64,000 nt of DNA, from assembly GCF_000281045.1 (NCBI RefSeq), contig NW_008246089.1, positions 206,737-270,736 of the forward strand. The letters run 5' to 3'. Positions 20,081-30,904 of the stretch are shown piece by piece. The translations under genes and the position numbers were made by a program. Position 1 is the stretch's first letter. Each line of letters begins with the position of its first letter. Origin of the DNA: Saprolegnia diclina VS20 (Eukaryota > Oomycota > Saprolegniomycetes > Saprolegniales > Saprolegniaceae). The notes beneath the pieces are model-generated. The model ran no database searches and was not told the DNA's origin. It saw only the letters and a list, made by a program, of their open reading frames with translations.

Positions 20081-20887
20081 ATGGTACGCGTCATGCATGC
20101 ATCGACGGCGAAGAAGCTCATGCGCTCTCTAGGTGATGAACAAGAGCAGTAAGATGCTTAACTACATCAACTACCGCATGAAGGTCACGCTCGCGGACGG
20201 CCGCGTGCTCATCGGGACCTTCATGGCCTTTGACAAACACATGAACCTCGTCCTTGGCGACTGCGAGGAGTTCCGGACCCTCAAGAACAAGGTCAAGAAC
20301 GCGACGTCCGCGTCCCTCAAGGAAGAGCGCGTCCAGAAGCGTATGCTTGGCCTCGTCCTCCTGCGCGGTGAAAACGTCGTGTCGCTCACGGTCGAGTCGC
20401 CGCCGCCTGCCCACGAAGCCGAAGGTCTCGGCATCATGGGCCCGGGCGTGGCGCGCGCCGCGGGCCGTGGCCTTCCTGCCGCACCTCTTGGCGTGCCCAT
20501 GGGTCTCGCTGCGCCCATGCGTGGCATCGGTGGTCCCGGCGGTATGCTGCAACCCGGCCAAGGTATGTTGCACATGTACATCTTGCGCGTCGCGTCGATA
20601 GCGACCCGCTGCGCTCTTTATCATGGACGATGCGCTCATGCAATGTTCTTCGTCTAGTTGCTGCCCAGGCCCAGCCGCAAGCGTACGGCCGTGGTGCCCC
20701 CATGGGCATGCCGGGTGGCCTCCCCCGTGGGCCGCCGCCGGGCGTCCGCCCTCCCATGATGCCCCCGGGCATGCTTCCCCCTGGCATGGTGCCGCCGCCG
20801 GGCATGGTGCCCCCGCCTGGCATGATGCCGCCGGGTATGCGCCCCCCGGGCCCGCCCCCGATGATGCGCCCGCCGCCGGGCCAGTAA
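20081..20887 (+). CDS. SNRPB: Sm-B/B' core spliceosomal snRNP protein
   Basis: The start codon at 20081-20083 appears to be split from the rest by a 49-nt intron (20084-20132), so the product begins [17 protein letters not shown]. If the intron is not used, the ATG at 20136 gives nearly the same protein. Sm1 motif: [30 protein letters not shown]. Sm2 motif: [20 protein letters not shown]. After a second intron (about 20552-20657) the tail is an array of PPGM/PPPGM units ([20 protein letters not shown]) ending at 20887, the proline-rich tail of SmB known to bind WW/GYF-domain splicing factors. Acts in the heptameric Sm ring of U1, U2, U4 and U5 snRNPs. An intron immediately after the ATG is notable. 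Confidence 0.93.
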
Positions 20888-21203
20888 GTAAGATTCATAA
20901 GACTGTTTGCGCTCCTTTTGACTATGTATGTATCCATCTCGTTTCGTGCATACGCTGTCCCTCATGAGGAGGTCGCATCGCCACACTGCGGCGCCGGTGA
21001 TGTCTTCGCCGCCAGAGTGAGCGGCGAGAGGACGTTAGAAGTAGCGCACCGGTACCGCGTGGACAGGCAAGGGCTCTGGACACCCTCGTCGGCGGCGGCG
21101 TCTAGTTGGTTGGGTAGCACAGAAGGTCCATCCTTGAAACGCCACGGAACAAAATTTACGTGGTCATTGCAGGTACGACGAACCCCGACGCTGCAATCGT
21201 ACC
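20888..21203. other. short intergenic region
   Basis: Between SNRPB and the BT1-family transporter in the same orientation. No feature recognised. Confidence 0.4.
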
Positions 21204-22848
21204 ATGTTGGACGACCGCGAAGGGCTCCTCGTCAAGCCCGACGCCGACGACAGTGATGCGTACGCCAATGGCGTCCCGGTCCTCTTGCATTGGCGCCACA
21301 TTGGGCTCGTCGCCAACTACGCAGTCGTCGGGCTGCTCATGGGCACGTTTCCGCGGTGCATTTACCCGTACTTCCGCATGTACCTCAACATGGACGGGTA
21401 CCAAGTAAGCGCGGCCAAGACGCTCATCGGCATTGCGTGGAGCTTCAAGATCGTCGTCGGTGTCCTTAGCGACTCGGCGCCGATCTGCGGCTACCGGCGC
21501 CGCCCGTACATCTACCTTGGCTGGCTCCTCTGCTTTGGCTTCCTCCTGACGATGGCGCTACTGCCGCCCGAGACGCCGTACTACGCCGACGGTCAGATAC
21601 GCACAGTTGCCAACGCGTCGCTTCGCCGGATCCAAAACCACGACGCACCCTTTGACGGCGTCACGTACCTCCTCCTCCTCATGGGCGCCACCGTCGGGTA
21701 CGTCATGGTGGACGTCGCGTGCGACGCCGTCATGGTCGAGCTCGCGCGCACCGAGCGCATCGACGTCCGCGGCCACACGCAAACGCTGTCGTATGTCACC
21801 AAGTACCTTTGCCGCTTCCGGTATCCTTCGCATCACATGATTCTCTAGGTGGCTCTTTGCCAGCGTCGCGAGCGGCGTCGTCGGCCTCACGCTCAACGGA
21901 GCCGCGTACGGTGGCGACTTTGACTGGAGCATCTCGTTCAACGCGCTCATGGGCGCATATTCGCTGGTCGTTCTCGCCGTGCTCCCGATCGCGGGCTGCG
22001 TCCCCGATACGATCCCTTTGGGCATGCCGTCGCTAGCGACCAAGTGCCACCAGCTCTATCTGCTTTGTCACCAGCGCGCGCTGTGGCAAATCATGATCTT
22101 CCAGTTCCTCAACACGTTCTTCTTTAGCTTTGAAGCGACGCCGGGCGCTGTCGTGCAGTCCGAGTGGGCCAAAGTCAAGCCGATCAACGAAGCGCTCTTC
22201 TGCATCCTCTCGTGTTGGCTTCTCGCGGCCGGTATGCTCATCACGAAGCTCTACTTTCTACAGCACGACTGGCGACTGCTCATCTTGATCACGTCACTCT
22301 TTGTGGTCCTCATTGATGGCGGCGTGAGCTACCTCACCATCTACGGCTTCATTCGGAGCGAGTGGTTCTTCCTTGGCGGCCCGGCCCTCGCCCACCTCCC
22401 CGACGGCGTCCGGTCCATCGTCACGAGCTTTGTCATTGTCGAGGTCGCCGATGCAGGCCACGAAGGCGCCACGTATGGTCTCCTCACTACCGTCGGCAAC
22501 CTCGCCGAACCCTTTGCCGTCGCGCTGTCCAAGGTCGTCGACGCCCCCTTCAACGTCTTCCAAGACCAAGTCGTCACGGACACGCCAGCTGTCCGCGACC
22601 GCGTGGCGTGGACGTTTGGGATCATGTATGCCATGAAGCTGCTGAGTCTTGGCACGCTGGTGCTCTTGCCGAGCCAGAAGGCGGCCGCGCAGCACCTCCG
22701 CGCGCACGGCGGCGCGCACCGTGGCATGGCCAACGTGACGCTGTCAATGGCGGCGCTTTGCCTGCTCTTTGGCATCGTCACCAACCTCCTCTCGGTGTTT
22801 CCGTCGACGGCGTGCCTTGTCGTCGCCGGCGGTGAAGGCTGCAAGTAA
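21204..22848 (+). CDS. BT1/folate-biopterin transporter (FBT) family membrane protein
   Basis: Start ATG 21204 (MLDDREGLLVKPDADDSDAY). Major-facilitator-like protein of about 12 membrane segments. The first transmembrane region HIGLVANYAVVGLLMGTFPR, the loop SFKIVVGVLSDSAPICGYRR and the RRRPYIYLGW motif are hallmarks of the BT1 family. One 45-nt intron after SYVT-K (near 21804-21849) joins in frame to WLFASVASGVVGLTLNGAAY. The second half includes LPDGVRSIVTSFVIVEVADA and GATYGLLTTVGNLAEPFAVA. It ends VVAGGEGCK. Oomycetes have an expanded BT1 family, and some members elsewhere carry folates or pterins. The substrate here is unknown. Confidence 0.85.
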
Positions 22849-22894
22849 AGCGTAGCGTGCTACATTTCAACAATGGATGTTTCGTCTGTGTCAT

Positions 22895-23371
22895 TTAGTT
22901 GGAGAGGATGACGACCTTGCCGTCACCGCCGATGACACCCTTCTTGATGATGATGTTGCCATAGAGCCGCACCTCGCCCGTCGCGACGATCGCGTACGTC
23001 GCTTTCGCGCGCTCGTAAAAGGCAAAGCGGTCGACGCGCTCGACTTGGGCCGCGGCACGCGCGCCGTCGGCTTGGTACGACGCCGTCAAGAGCGACGCAA
23101 ACTCGTGGACGATCGGTGCATCCTCATCCGGCGCCGTGACCTGCTTCATGACCGTCGCTTGGTACTGCGCAAACGAGTCGAGCGGAAGGAGCGAGAGGAC
23201 GGCGGCGAGCACGTCGGTCGCCGACGAGCCCTGCATGTGGATGACGTCGCGGCCTTGAGACGACGCGGGAAAGTTGGCGTCGGCAATGAGAAGCTCGTCA
23301 CCGTGGCCCATCGAGGCCAGCGTGTGCAGCAGCGTCGGCGGCAAGATGGACGGGATCCCTTTGAGTGGCAT
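22895..23371 (-). CDS. FUOM: fucose mutarotase (RbsD/FucU family)
   Basis: Intronless, 158 residues, ATG at 23371 (MPLKGIPSILPPTLLHTLAS). The active-site His lies in SMGHGDELLIADANFPASS, the family's strongest block. Later SLLPLDSFAQYQATVMKQVT and VDRFAFYERAKATYAIVATG, then RLYGNIIIKKGVIG, follow the mammalian FUOM pattern, including the aromatic and Asn residues around the sugar. These enzymes speed interconversion of alpha and beta anomers of L-fucose or related sugars in the cytosol. It lies tail to tail with the BT1 transporter (46 bases apart). Confidence 0.9.
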   Translation of the reverse strand: MPLKGIPSILPPTLLHTLASMGHGDELLIADANFPASSQGRDVIHMQGSSATDVLAAVLSLLPLDSFAQYQATVMKQVTAPDEDAPIVHEFASLLTASYQADGARAAAQVERVDRFAFYERAKATYAIVATGEVRLYGNIIIKKGVIGGDGKVVILSN

Positions 23372-23600
23372 GCTCCTGTTTGATGCAGATGTGTGGCCGC
23401 CCTGGGAACCGTAACCGGAGATCGACCGGATACGAGAGTGCACTTTCGCCGAAAGTGCAATGTGCATCCAGGGCTAGGGTACATGCCATAGCCAAAGCAC
23501 AGCGTCGATGCACAACAGGACAACATAGAAAAGCTAAATAGATAGTCGATTGTGGTCGGTGTTAGCGATAGAACAGATAAAACCAGCAGTGCGAATAAAG

Positions 23601-24956
23601 TTATGCACCGAGCCAGTGGTTTTGGCCAAAACGCCAGCCAATTGTGGCGCCGGTCGAGATACCGAGGAAGAGACCGAGACACATGATGGCACCGGCCGAC
23701 TCGCGGTCGTCTTGAGGTACGAGGCGCGGGCCAAGGCCGAACGTGATTGTACTCAAGACACCAGTCGAGAGCCCGAGCATAAAGTTGATGAAGAGCTGCC
23801 AAAAGACGTTGAGCGCGTACGCGTCGCCCATGCAAAAGAGGGGGTTGGCGCCGTTGCCCGGGAGGCCCATGAGCAGCGCGACAAAGAGAACCCACCGAAC
23901 GAGCGTCCACGTAAAGCACGACTCGAGCGAAAAGTACGGGTACAGCTTGGGCGAGAGGACGCGGCCAAAAAAGTCCCCATAGTTGTAGCAGAGGAGGACG
24001 CCGTTGACGTACCAGGAGGCCCACGACGCGCCATGGAGCGCCGCGAGCTGGTTCCCAGACGAGATGCCAATGCCAGGAAAGGCCGTGAGCGAGCACACAT
24101 AAATGATAAACTGACTTGCGAGCGGGACCATGATGACGCGCGTGATGCGGCCGAGACGGCCCCACATCTCAAAGAGCGTCTCGCGGCTGGCGTGGCGCTT
24201 GGCGGTCTCAAGGTCGTTGCGTTCCATGAGGTAGTGGACGCTCGGAATCCGCAGCAGCTTGTGGAACGTAAACACCGCGAGGAAGCACACGACGATGAAG
24301 ACGCTGAAGAAAATGTAGAACGAGATCTTCTGGATGTTGGCCGTGTCTTGCGGTGCGGGCTTGATGCCGCCGACGCAGAGCTGGATGAGCGTGTTGAACG
24401 TAATGTTGATGATGCCGGACGCGCCGTTGCCCAATTGAATCGCGTTCGTAAACGCGGCCTCGGGAAAGAGGGCCGAGAGTGCGTAAAAGGCCGCCTCGGT
24501 GAGCGAGTTGGTAAAGCCGACGACGCCGAAAGCGATAAGGACGATCGTCCCTCCGGTCTGCGGGTCGGCGTCAAAGACGTCTTGGAGAATGACTGCGAGC
24601 GCGCAGAGCATGAAGAGCGAGTAGCCAATGAGGACACGGTTCCAGAGACCGAGCTTCTTGTCGAGACCAAAGATGACTTGGAAAAAGGTGCCTGCAAACA
24701 TGGGCCATGTCGTGACGGGCGTCGTCAAGTACTCAAACTGGAACGTCGAGTTGATAAAGCGGGCCGAGTAATATGTCTGCGCCGACAAGCACGAGTAGTA
24801 CGCCCAGAGGCACGAGCCGTTGAGGAAGAGAAGCGCCCACCAGATAAACCGGCGGTTCTCCTGGATGTTGTCAAGGACGTGGTACGGGATGTCTTCGTCC
24901 AGATCGTCGTAAATGATGAGCTTGGCGCTCTTCTGCTCCATGATCGGCGTGCCCAT
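23601..24956 (-). CDS. equilibrative nucleoside transporter, paralogue 1
   Basis: Single-exon, 451 residues, ATG 24956 (MGTPIMEQKSAKLIIYDDLD). Cytosolic acidic leader, then about 11 predicted membrane segments of the ENT (SLC29) fold. Blocks shared with the other three copies: NIQENRRFIWWALLFLNGSC, NAIQLGNGASGIINITFNTL, YVCSLTAFPGIGISSGNQLA and the C-terminal signature GLGPRLVPQDDRESAGAIMC. It ends WRFGQNHWLGA. ENTs move nucleosides or nucleobases across membranes down or coupled to gradients; the direction and substrate of this copy are not known. It is the most leftward of four paralogues (strands -, +, +, -). Confidence 0.85.
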   Translation of the reverse strand: MGTPIMEQKSAKLIIYDDLDEDIPYHVLDNIQENRRFIWWALLFLNGSCLWAYYSCLSAQTYYSARFINSTFQFEYLTTPVTTWPMFAGTFFQVIFGLDKKLGLWNRVLIGYSLFMLCALAVILQDVFDADPQTGGTIVLIAFGVVGFTNSLTEAAFYALSALFPEAAFTNAIQLGNGASGIINITFNTLIQLCVGGIKPAPQDTANIQKISFYIFFSVFIVVCFLAVFTFHKLLRIPSVHYLMERNDLETAKRHASRETLFEMWGRLGRITRVIMVPLASQFIIYVCSLTAFPGIGISSGNQLAALHGASWASWYVNGVLLCYNYGDFFGRVLSPKLYPYFSLESCFTWTLVRWVLFVALLMGLPGNGANPLFCMGDAYALNVFWQLFINFMLGLSTGVLSTITFGLGPRLVPQDDRESAGAIMCLGLFLGISTGATIGWRFGQNHWLGA

Positions 24957-25855
24957 GGTGTTGCTAGTTCTGCTAGTCCGGTAGCGAAACCACGAATGCT
25001 ACCTTGGCGTCGCAGCAATCAACCCACCAGCGTGTCCCAGACAGAACAACTGGAAAACAGAATCCGTTGAAGGGGCGCGGGAAGCGTCGCTTGTTTACAT
25101 TGCGCTGGAGGAGGCGCTGTGACCGGCTGGGATATGCCACAGGATCTGATGCGATTCGTTTCCGACCAGGCGGCTCCATGGCAGAGTCGGTGCATCGTGG
25201 TCCTGGTATCGACAACGACGACGGCCGACAGAACACGATGACCGATGCCAGACACGTGATGCTCCATATGCTTTATCGATATCCTGCTTCTCGCATACGC
25301 AACCTTACAAACGTTGTGCGAGATGTGCCCGACGCCACGGAACACTCATCCGACACTCGAGGAGCGGTGCGTGCGTGCGTGTATGCAAAGAATCTACGTA
25401 GAGAGAGTGCGGCGAGATGAGCTCCTGCATGCACGAAGGCCCTCGCTGTGTACGAGCCATCCATTGCCACATTTGGTGCACCGTAATCGAAACTGTCAAA
25501 AAGTGCAAAGTAACGGCCGAGTAGCCAGCCACTGGGTATACTGAAACCAAGTCGATGCAACACGGAGCCAAAACCTCCTAGGACATCTCACAGGTGGGAG
25601 CAAGGTGTGGGTGGATGCTACGTAATAAAACCTGCCGCGCCGACAGATTGGTCGCACCCAGAAAGACTCGGTCTTCGAACCAGTTCGCGATTATGTTGCT
25701 GGGACGAAGCGCGCTGCGGTAGAAGCCTTGTGCTACCTCCGGGCGCTGGATTTGCGACTCGTGTCGCAGTCTCGACAGGCGAGCGGTCGGCATGATTTGC
25801 AGGTTCCCTGTTGCCGTGGACCGTCCCGCACGAGACACACCAATTCGGTGACATA

Positions 25856-26533
25856 TCACATGCAGACTTTGTCAAAAAGAAAATCTCGGCAGGCACCATC
25901 ACATGGATGGGCTATGCACTCATGTACAAGCTTCGTCAATGACAAATGACTTGACTTTAGTTGTAGCTCACGTTGTAATACGTAGTTGACAGATCCCTTG
26001 CAGTGTATTTTGGTGCCCGACGTTGGTTCAACGGCAGTAATACATAGCGGACAGTTTCCTTGCAGTGAACAGTAGACGGACTTTACCCCAAGCAGCGCAC
26101 AGTGCAAGGACGTGGAGCGATCAACTGGAGGGAAGTACTGTGTGTTCGCACGGCACTCGTTCACCATCATCCACGGAGCTTGGTTGAGGTACTCTCTGAA
26201 CATCTTGAAGAACAACGATGCAGTGGTTTGTGCTGAAGCCATCATGAGATTACAACTGGACCGGGAAGCTGAACCGCAGGCAAAATGTCCACGACATTCC
26301 GGTATCGTTCTGGCACCTCTCCTGTCCCCACGGGCACCTTTCAGATCTAAAACGAAAAATCGTATCGCCATTCCGTAGGAGAAGCGATCCAGAATCCTAG
26401 TACGAACGCTGTACAACTCCTCTGATGCTGGTACACTTTTGGGAGGGGCCACGAACCCAAGTTGCGTCGGGCAGAGCTGTCGGGCAGAGCTGTCGGGCAG
26501 TGGTGTTTCGCACCGGTGATCGTTCAGGTTCAA
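25856..26533 (-). CDS. unassigned open frame, 225 residues, cysteine-containing
   Basis: Open frame MNLNDHRCETPLPDSSARQL... with later segment LFFKMFREYLNQAPWMMVNE and several scattered cysteines (GNCPLCITAVEP, HECIAHPCDGACRDF). The second half looks more protein-like than the first. No family is recognised. It could be a remnant of a mobile element or an uncharacterised gene; it stands alone in a gene-poor stretch beside an assembly gap. Confidence 0.25.
   Translation of the reverse strand: MNLNDHRCETPLPDSSARQLCPTQLGFVAPPKSVPASEELYSVRTRILDRFSYGMAIRFFVLDLKGARGDRRGARTIPECRGHFACGSASRSSCNLMMASAQTTASLFFKMFREYLNQAPWMMVNECRANTQYFPPVDRSTSLHCALLGVKSVYCSLQGNCPLCITAVEPTSGTKIHCKGSVNYVLQRELQLKSSHLSLTKLVHECIAHPCDGACRDFLFDKVCM
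26467..26503. repeat. 13-bp tandem repeat, about 2.7 units
   Basis: GTCGGGCAGAGCT is present twice in tandem and followed by a partial third unit (GTCGGGCAGTGG). Confidence 0.8.
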
Positions 26534-26816
26534 ATACTGTTTTGTGGTTCAAAACAGTGTGTATACTCTGCTTTGCGTCTATTCTGTTTTAGAACAGTGG
26601 CTGACCCAGCAACGTGATGAGCTTCATATTCGATTCCTCTCCCGTAGTCTTTGCACCGGTTTGCCTGGCGATTGGTCAGCACGACATCAATGGCGACTGA
26701 ATGCCCAGAACAAGGAAGCCGCCTGGTTGCCTCAGCGGCTGTCAACAAACCCCAGTACCCTCAGTATGCGTGTGCAGGCACATACCATGAAACCACAATT
26801 GCATCCCGAAATCTTT

Positions 26817-27241
26817 NNNNNNNNNNNNNNNNNNNNNNNNNNNNNNNNNNNNNNNNNNNNNNNNNNNNNNNNNNNNNNNNNNNNNNNNNNNNNNNNNNNN
26901 NNNNNNNNNNNNNNNNNNNNNNNNNNNNNNNNNNNNNNNNNNNNNNNNNNNNNNNNNNNNNNNNNNNNNNNNNNNNNNNNNNNNNNNNNNNNNNNNNNNN
27001 NNNNNNNNNNNNNNNNNNNNNNNNNNNNNNNNNNNNNNNNNNNNNNNNNNNNNNNNNNNNNNNNNNNNNNNNNNNNNNNNNNNNNNNNNNNNNNNNNNNN
27101 NNNNNNNNNNNNNNNNNNNNNNNNNNNNNNNNNNNNNNNNNNNNNNNNNNNNNNNNNNNNNNNNNNNNNNNNNNNNNNNNNNNNNNNNNNNNNNNNNNNN
27201 NNNNNNNNNNNNNNNNNNNNNNNNNNNNNNNNNNNNNNNNN
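26817..27241. other. assembly gap (425 N)
   Basis: Run of undetermined bases. Its flanks are gene-poor; any gene or repeat within it is invisible here. It may mark a collapsed repeat. Confidence 0.99.
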
Positions 27242-29551
27242 CCTGGCGAGTCTATAGCAACTTGAATCGCAACGATGCAGCGTATTCCTCATCGTCGCGG
27301 TGGCCAAGTACGTGCATCATGATTGGCATCGAGGCCAGTGCATCGAGCGCGGGCAGATCGATGTGATTCGTCTGACGGGGTGACATTGAGTCTTCTTGTT
27401 CGTTGTTGGTCGTAGCAACAACAAGCAACCAAGGATCCTCGCCAGATGCAATCTTCCCGACTTGCACCCCCATAGCGCTCGCCACTGGAGGTCCATCCAT
27501 CTGCCGCACACGATTCGCACTTGCTGTTGTTGTCCAATGGTCTCCTACACTCTCCTCGGTCGAAGTCATTTGCCTTGCTAGTAGTGCACATGAAAGGCAT
27601 GCTGGCGTTCTTGGACGATGCCCGACGTCGTCGCACCCTATGCACCCACCGTTATCACTGTCTGTTGGCGCGTGTGTGGCTGCGAGCGACCTCGCTTCTG
27701 CATCAGTGGTCTTTCGTCGCAGTCGCACGAGGAGTAGGAGGAGCAGGACAGATTCACGAGGCATTCCAACACACATGCATATATGGGTAATACTCGAACG
27801 AGCACAAGCGAGCCGTCGCGGATGCCCACCGAACGAGTCGAATCGCGTGGGCTGGCGAAATAGGTGCCCGCGACCGCCCCGCCGCTACGGAACCGAGTAG
27901 CTATTTGCATTCGACGACGAAGACAACGATCGAAGCAAAGTGGGTGCGACCACGGAAGGGACGGCATCGCTGTACCTTGCTGGCGTCGACGAAACTGACG
28001 GCTGCGCCGCGCCGTCGCTTTGCGGCGTACCCGCCGTCACCCAGGTCGGTCTCGGACGTGTGGCGCGCGTCGAGTGGTGGCAGCCGTAGACGTGACCAGC
28101 GACCATGGCAGATGGCACGTCCACGTGGCGGAATACGCAACAAAAGCGGCGCCGGATGCGGCATCGCCGTCTCGGCCACTGACGCCCACCGCCGATTACA
28201 AGACACAGCTTTGAAGTGTTGCATCGACACGAGCTGGCAGGATTCGGCGCGAAGTTGGCGCTTTTTTCTTTCGAGGACGACGGCGTGGGACGTGAAGCTC
28301 AAGCAATTACCCGTTTTGGGTAGTAGCCATAACCAGAGGCGCGCCTAGCACGCGATAAATGTGAAGTTGGGGCGACGTTGCGAGGTTCTTTTATTTGGTG
28401 GCGCCACGAGGCGCCGTCGACGACGCATCGTCATCGATAACTTTACTTCTCGCGCGCATTGTGATTGGACGAGGCGCCAACATAGCGTGGGAGGATCCAC
28501 CGCAAAAGTGGCTGCCTATGTGATCTCAAAGGTTGTCTAGACACGTTCAAGCCTGCAAGAGGCCAGCGTGCGCATCTTGGTGCGACGCCTGGTTCAGGCT
28601 GCCGATGCCACATGCTTGAACTCCGAGGCTTTTTGTCCCAGGCCTTTCACATCTAATAATTACGACTGTGGGATGGCGCTCCACTTTCTTGAGCTTCAAG
28701 AGTCGCGTTCTCTGCCAAGTTTGTGGCGGCGCCCGTGGCCTCCGTCCGCAGCTGCCATACAAACACAAAGAGAGGCAGAGAGCGCTCAGCTTGAAAGAAT
28801 CGGCGGGGCGACGCCACTTGGCGCCAGGGACGGCCCACGCTGCGCGTTTTTGAGCCCACACGAGGCCCACTCTCGGTAGCAAGTCCCCCTCGCAGTGTCC
28901 TGGCGTTGCGCGTTGCTGGATTTTCGCCGGCGGTGCAAGCTGAAGCAGTAATGCGACGGGTCCGCACGCGCCGAGTTTGGTCTCTTCCGCAGCGCAGGGG
29001 CTTCCGATTGCGGTGGGAAGATCGATACGACTAGCGACGCACGCCGCTTGAAGCTAGCCAGGTACAGCACCCACGCCACCGCGCTAGTTCAAGCAGACTT
29101 TGGTGCTCGTGGCGCGGATTCCGATCTGATGCACGAAAATGCATATTTTTCCCGACGCCCCGCGGAGCCCCCGAGATGCACGCTGCCAAAGCGTCCTTGT
29201 CGACCGTCGCAGAAGCAAGGTACCACGCGCAAGCGTTTTTATGGATCTGCGTTCATAGCTTCCGCATCGCAGGCGCTTGTTTCTGTGCACCGTCGATGTC
29301 AATTCGCGGCGCGTCCATACGCCATGTGCGAGTTCCGACCCCACCAGGCAGCGACAACGTCAAAATATGCATTTCAATCCCTGACATCGATACGGACGAG
29401 GCGGCCCAGGCTCCGTCACGACCAACCACCGCGTGGCCTAGAAAGGCCATTACAACTTCAAGTATAAAGTCTGCGAGGTTTCGTACGTCACCACGTGCTG
29501 CCAGCAAGTTTTGCGAGCGTCAAAGTCGCTCACTTTGCAATTCCTTCCATC
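27242..29551. other. gene-poor stretch right of the gap
   Basis: Contains one uncertain minus-strand frame (27252-27776). The right end is the presumed promoter of ENT paralogue 2. No RNA gene, transposase or reverse-transcriptase signature was seen. Confidence 0.4.
27252..27776 (-). CDS. unassigned open frame next to the gap
   Basis: 174-residue frame. Its C-terminal half (VGKIASGEDPWLLVVATTNN, then LDALASMPIMMHVLGHRDDE) is plausible coding sequence, ending FKLL just inside the gap edge. The N-terminal part is low quality and could be intron. No domain recognised. Confidence 0.25.
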   Translation of the reverse strand: MCVGMPRESVLLLLLLVRLRRKTTDAEARSLAATHAPTDSDNGGCIGCDDVGHRPRTPACLSCALLARQMTSTEESVGDHWTTTASANRVRQMDGPPVASAMGVQVGKIASGEDPWLLVVATTNNEQEDSMSPRQTNHIDLPALDALASMPIMMHVLGHRDDEEYAASLRFKLL

Positions 29552-30904
29552 ATGGAGACACCGATCGAGGACCAGAAGAACGCCAAGCTCATCGTCAACG
29601 AGGGCGAGGAGGACATCCCGGCCCACGTGACCGAGAACATCCAGGAGAACCGCCGCGCGATCTGGTGGTCGCTCCTCTTCCTCAACGGCTCGTGCCTCTG
29701 GGCGTACTACTCGTGCTTGACGGCGCAGTCGTACTACACGACGCGCTTCGCATCGACGTCGTTCAACTTTGCCTACCTCACGACGCCCGTCACGACGTGG
29801 CCCATGTTTGTCGGCCAGCTCATCCAGGTCTTCCTCGGCCTCGACAAGAAGATGGGCATGTGGAACCGCGTCCGCGTCGGCTTTGCCATCTACGCCCTCT
29901 GCGCGCTTGCCATTATCCTCCAGAACGCCTTTGACGCCGAGCCCCAGACCGGCGCCGTCATCGTGCTCATCTCCTTTGCCGTCATTGGTTTGACGAACGC
30001 CTTGACCGAAGCAGGCTTCTACGCCATGTCGGCGCTCTTTCCGGAAGCCTCGTTCACGAACGCGATCCAGATGGGCAACGGCACGTCGGGTGTCATCAAC
30101 GTCACGATCAACACGCTCCTCCAGCTCTTCGTCGGCGGCCTTCACCCCAAGCCCGAAGACACGGCCAACGTGCAGAAGATCGCCTTCTACATTTTCTTCA
30201 GCGTCTTCATCCCCGTCTGCTTCCTCGCCGTCTACGTCTTCTGGCGCCTCATGCAAATCCCCGCCGTCAAGTACCTCATGGAACGCAACGAAGCCGAGAC
30301 GATTCGCCGCGCCGCCAACCAGGAAACGTACCCGGAGATGTGGTCGCGCCTCTTCCGCATCGGTGGTGTCGTCATCCTCCCGCTCATGTGCCAGTTCATC
30401 ATCTTCCTCTGCTCGCTCACGGCCTTCCCGGGTATCTCGATCACGGCCGGTTTCCAGATGGCTGGTGCCGCCAAGGCTGACTGGGGCCTCTGGTACCTCA
30501 ACGGCGTGCTCCTCTGCTACAACTATGGTGATTTCACCGGTCGTGTCATCTCGCCCTACTTCTACCGCTTCTTCACGCTCAAGTCGTGCTTCCTCTGGAC
30601 GATTATCCGCTGGGTGCTCTTCATCTTCATCCTCATCGGTCTCCCCGGCGGCGACAAGAACCCGCTCTACGCCATGGGCACGGCCTTCGCCTTTAACCAG
30701 TTCTGGCTCCTCTTCATCAACTTTGTGCTCGGTATCACGACCGGTGTCCTCTCGACGATCACGTTCGGTCTTGGCCCGCGCCTTGTGCCCCAGGAAGACC
30801 GCGAGTCGGCCGGTGCCCTCATGTGCCTTGGTCTCTTCCTCGGTATCTCGTCGGGTGCCACGATCGGCTGGCAGTTTGGCGAGCACCACTGGCTCGGCGC
30901 GTAA
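29552..30904 (+). CDS. equilibrative nucleoside transporter, paralogue 2
   Basis: Single exon, ATG 29552 (METPIEDQKNAKLIVNEGEE), 450 residues. Same fold and blocks as the other copies: NIQENRRAIWWSLLFLNGSC, NAIQMGNGTSGVINVTINTL, FLCSLTAFPGISITAGFQMA, GLGPRLVPQEDRESAGALMC. Codon use is strongly biased to C-ending codons, more than in paralogues 1, 3 and 4, which suggests high expression. An upstream in-frame ATG at 29495 is less likely because the METP/MESP start is shared with paralogues 3 and 4. Confidence 0.86.
   Translation: METPIEDQKNAKLIVNEGEEDIPAHVTENIQENRRAIWWSLLFLNGSCLWAYYSCLTAQSYYTTRFASTSFNFAYLTTPVTTWPMFVGQLIQVFLGLDKKMGMWNRVRVGFAIYALCALAIILQNAFDAEPQTGAVIVLISFAVIGLTNALTEAGFYAMSALFPEASFTNAIQMGNGTSGVINVTINTLLQLFVGGLHPKPEDTANVQKIAFYIFFSVFIPVCFLAVYVFWRLMQIPAVKYLMERNEAETIRRAANQETYPEMWSRLFRIGGVVILPLMCQFIIFLCSLTAFPGISITAGFQMAGAAKADWGLWYLNGVLLCYNYGDFTGRVISPYFYRFFTLKSCFLWTIIRWVLFIFILIGLPGGDKNPLYAMGTAFAFNQFWLLFINFVLGITTGVLSTITFGLGPRLVPQEDRESAGALMCLGLFLGISSGATIGWQFGEHHWLGA

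Larger units (their letters stand above)
24957..26816. other. gene-poor stretch left of the assembly gap
   Basis: Upstream region of ENT paralogue 1 and beyond. Holds one weak minus-strand open frame (25856-26533) and a 13-bp tandem repeat near 26467. No recognised gene or RNA. Confidence 0.4.

Noticed and set aside
20434..20937. Gly/Pro-repeat protein on the minus strand (GGGTMPGG units)
   Set aside because: Reverse strand of the PPGM tail of SNRPB.
23550..25070. Plus-strand open frame of 506 residues over ENT paralogue 1
   Set aside because: Highly charged RDEV-rich antisense shadow of a clear transporter gene; the same kind of shadow occurs over the other ENT copies.
25856..26533. Transposase or reverse transcriptase in the gene-poor stretch
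   Set aside because: No DDE, YxDD or integrase motif in any frame.
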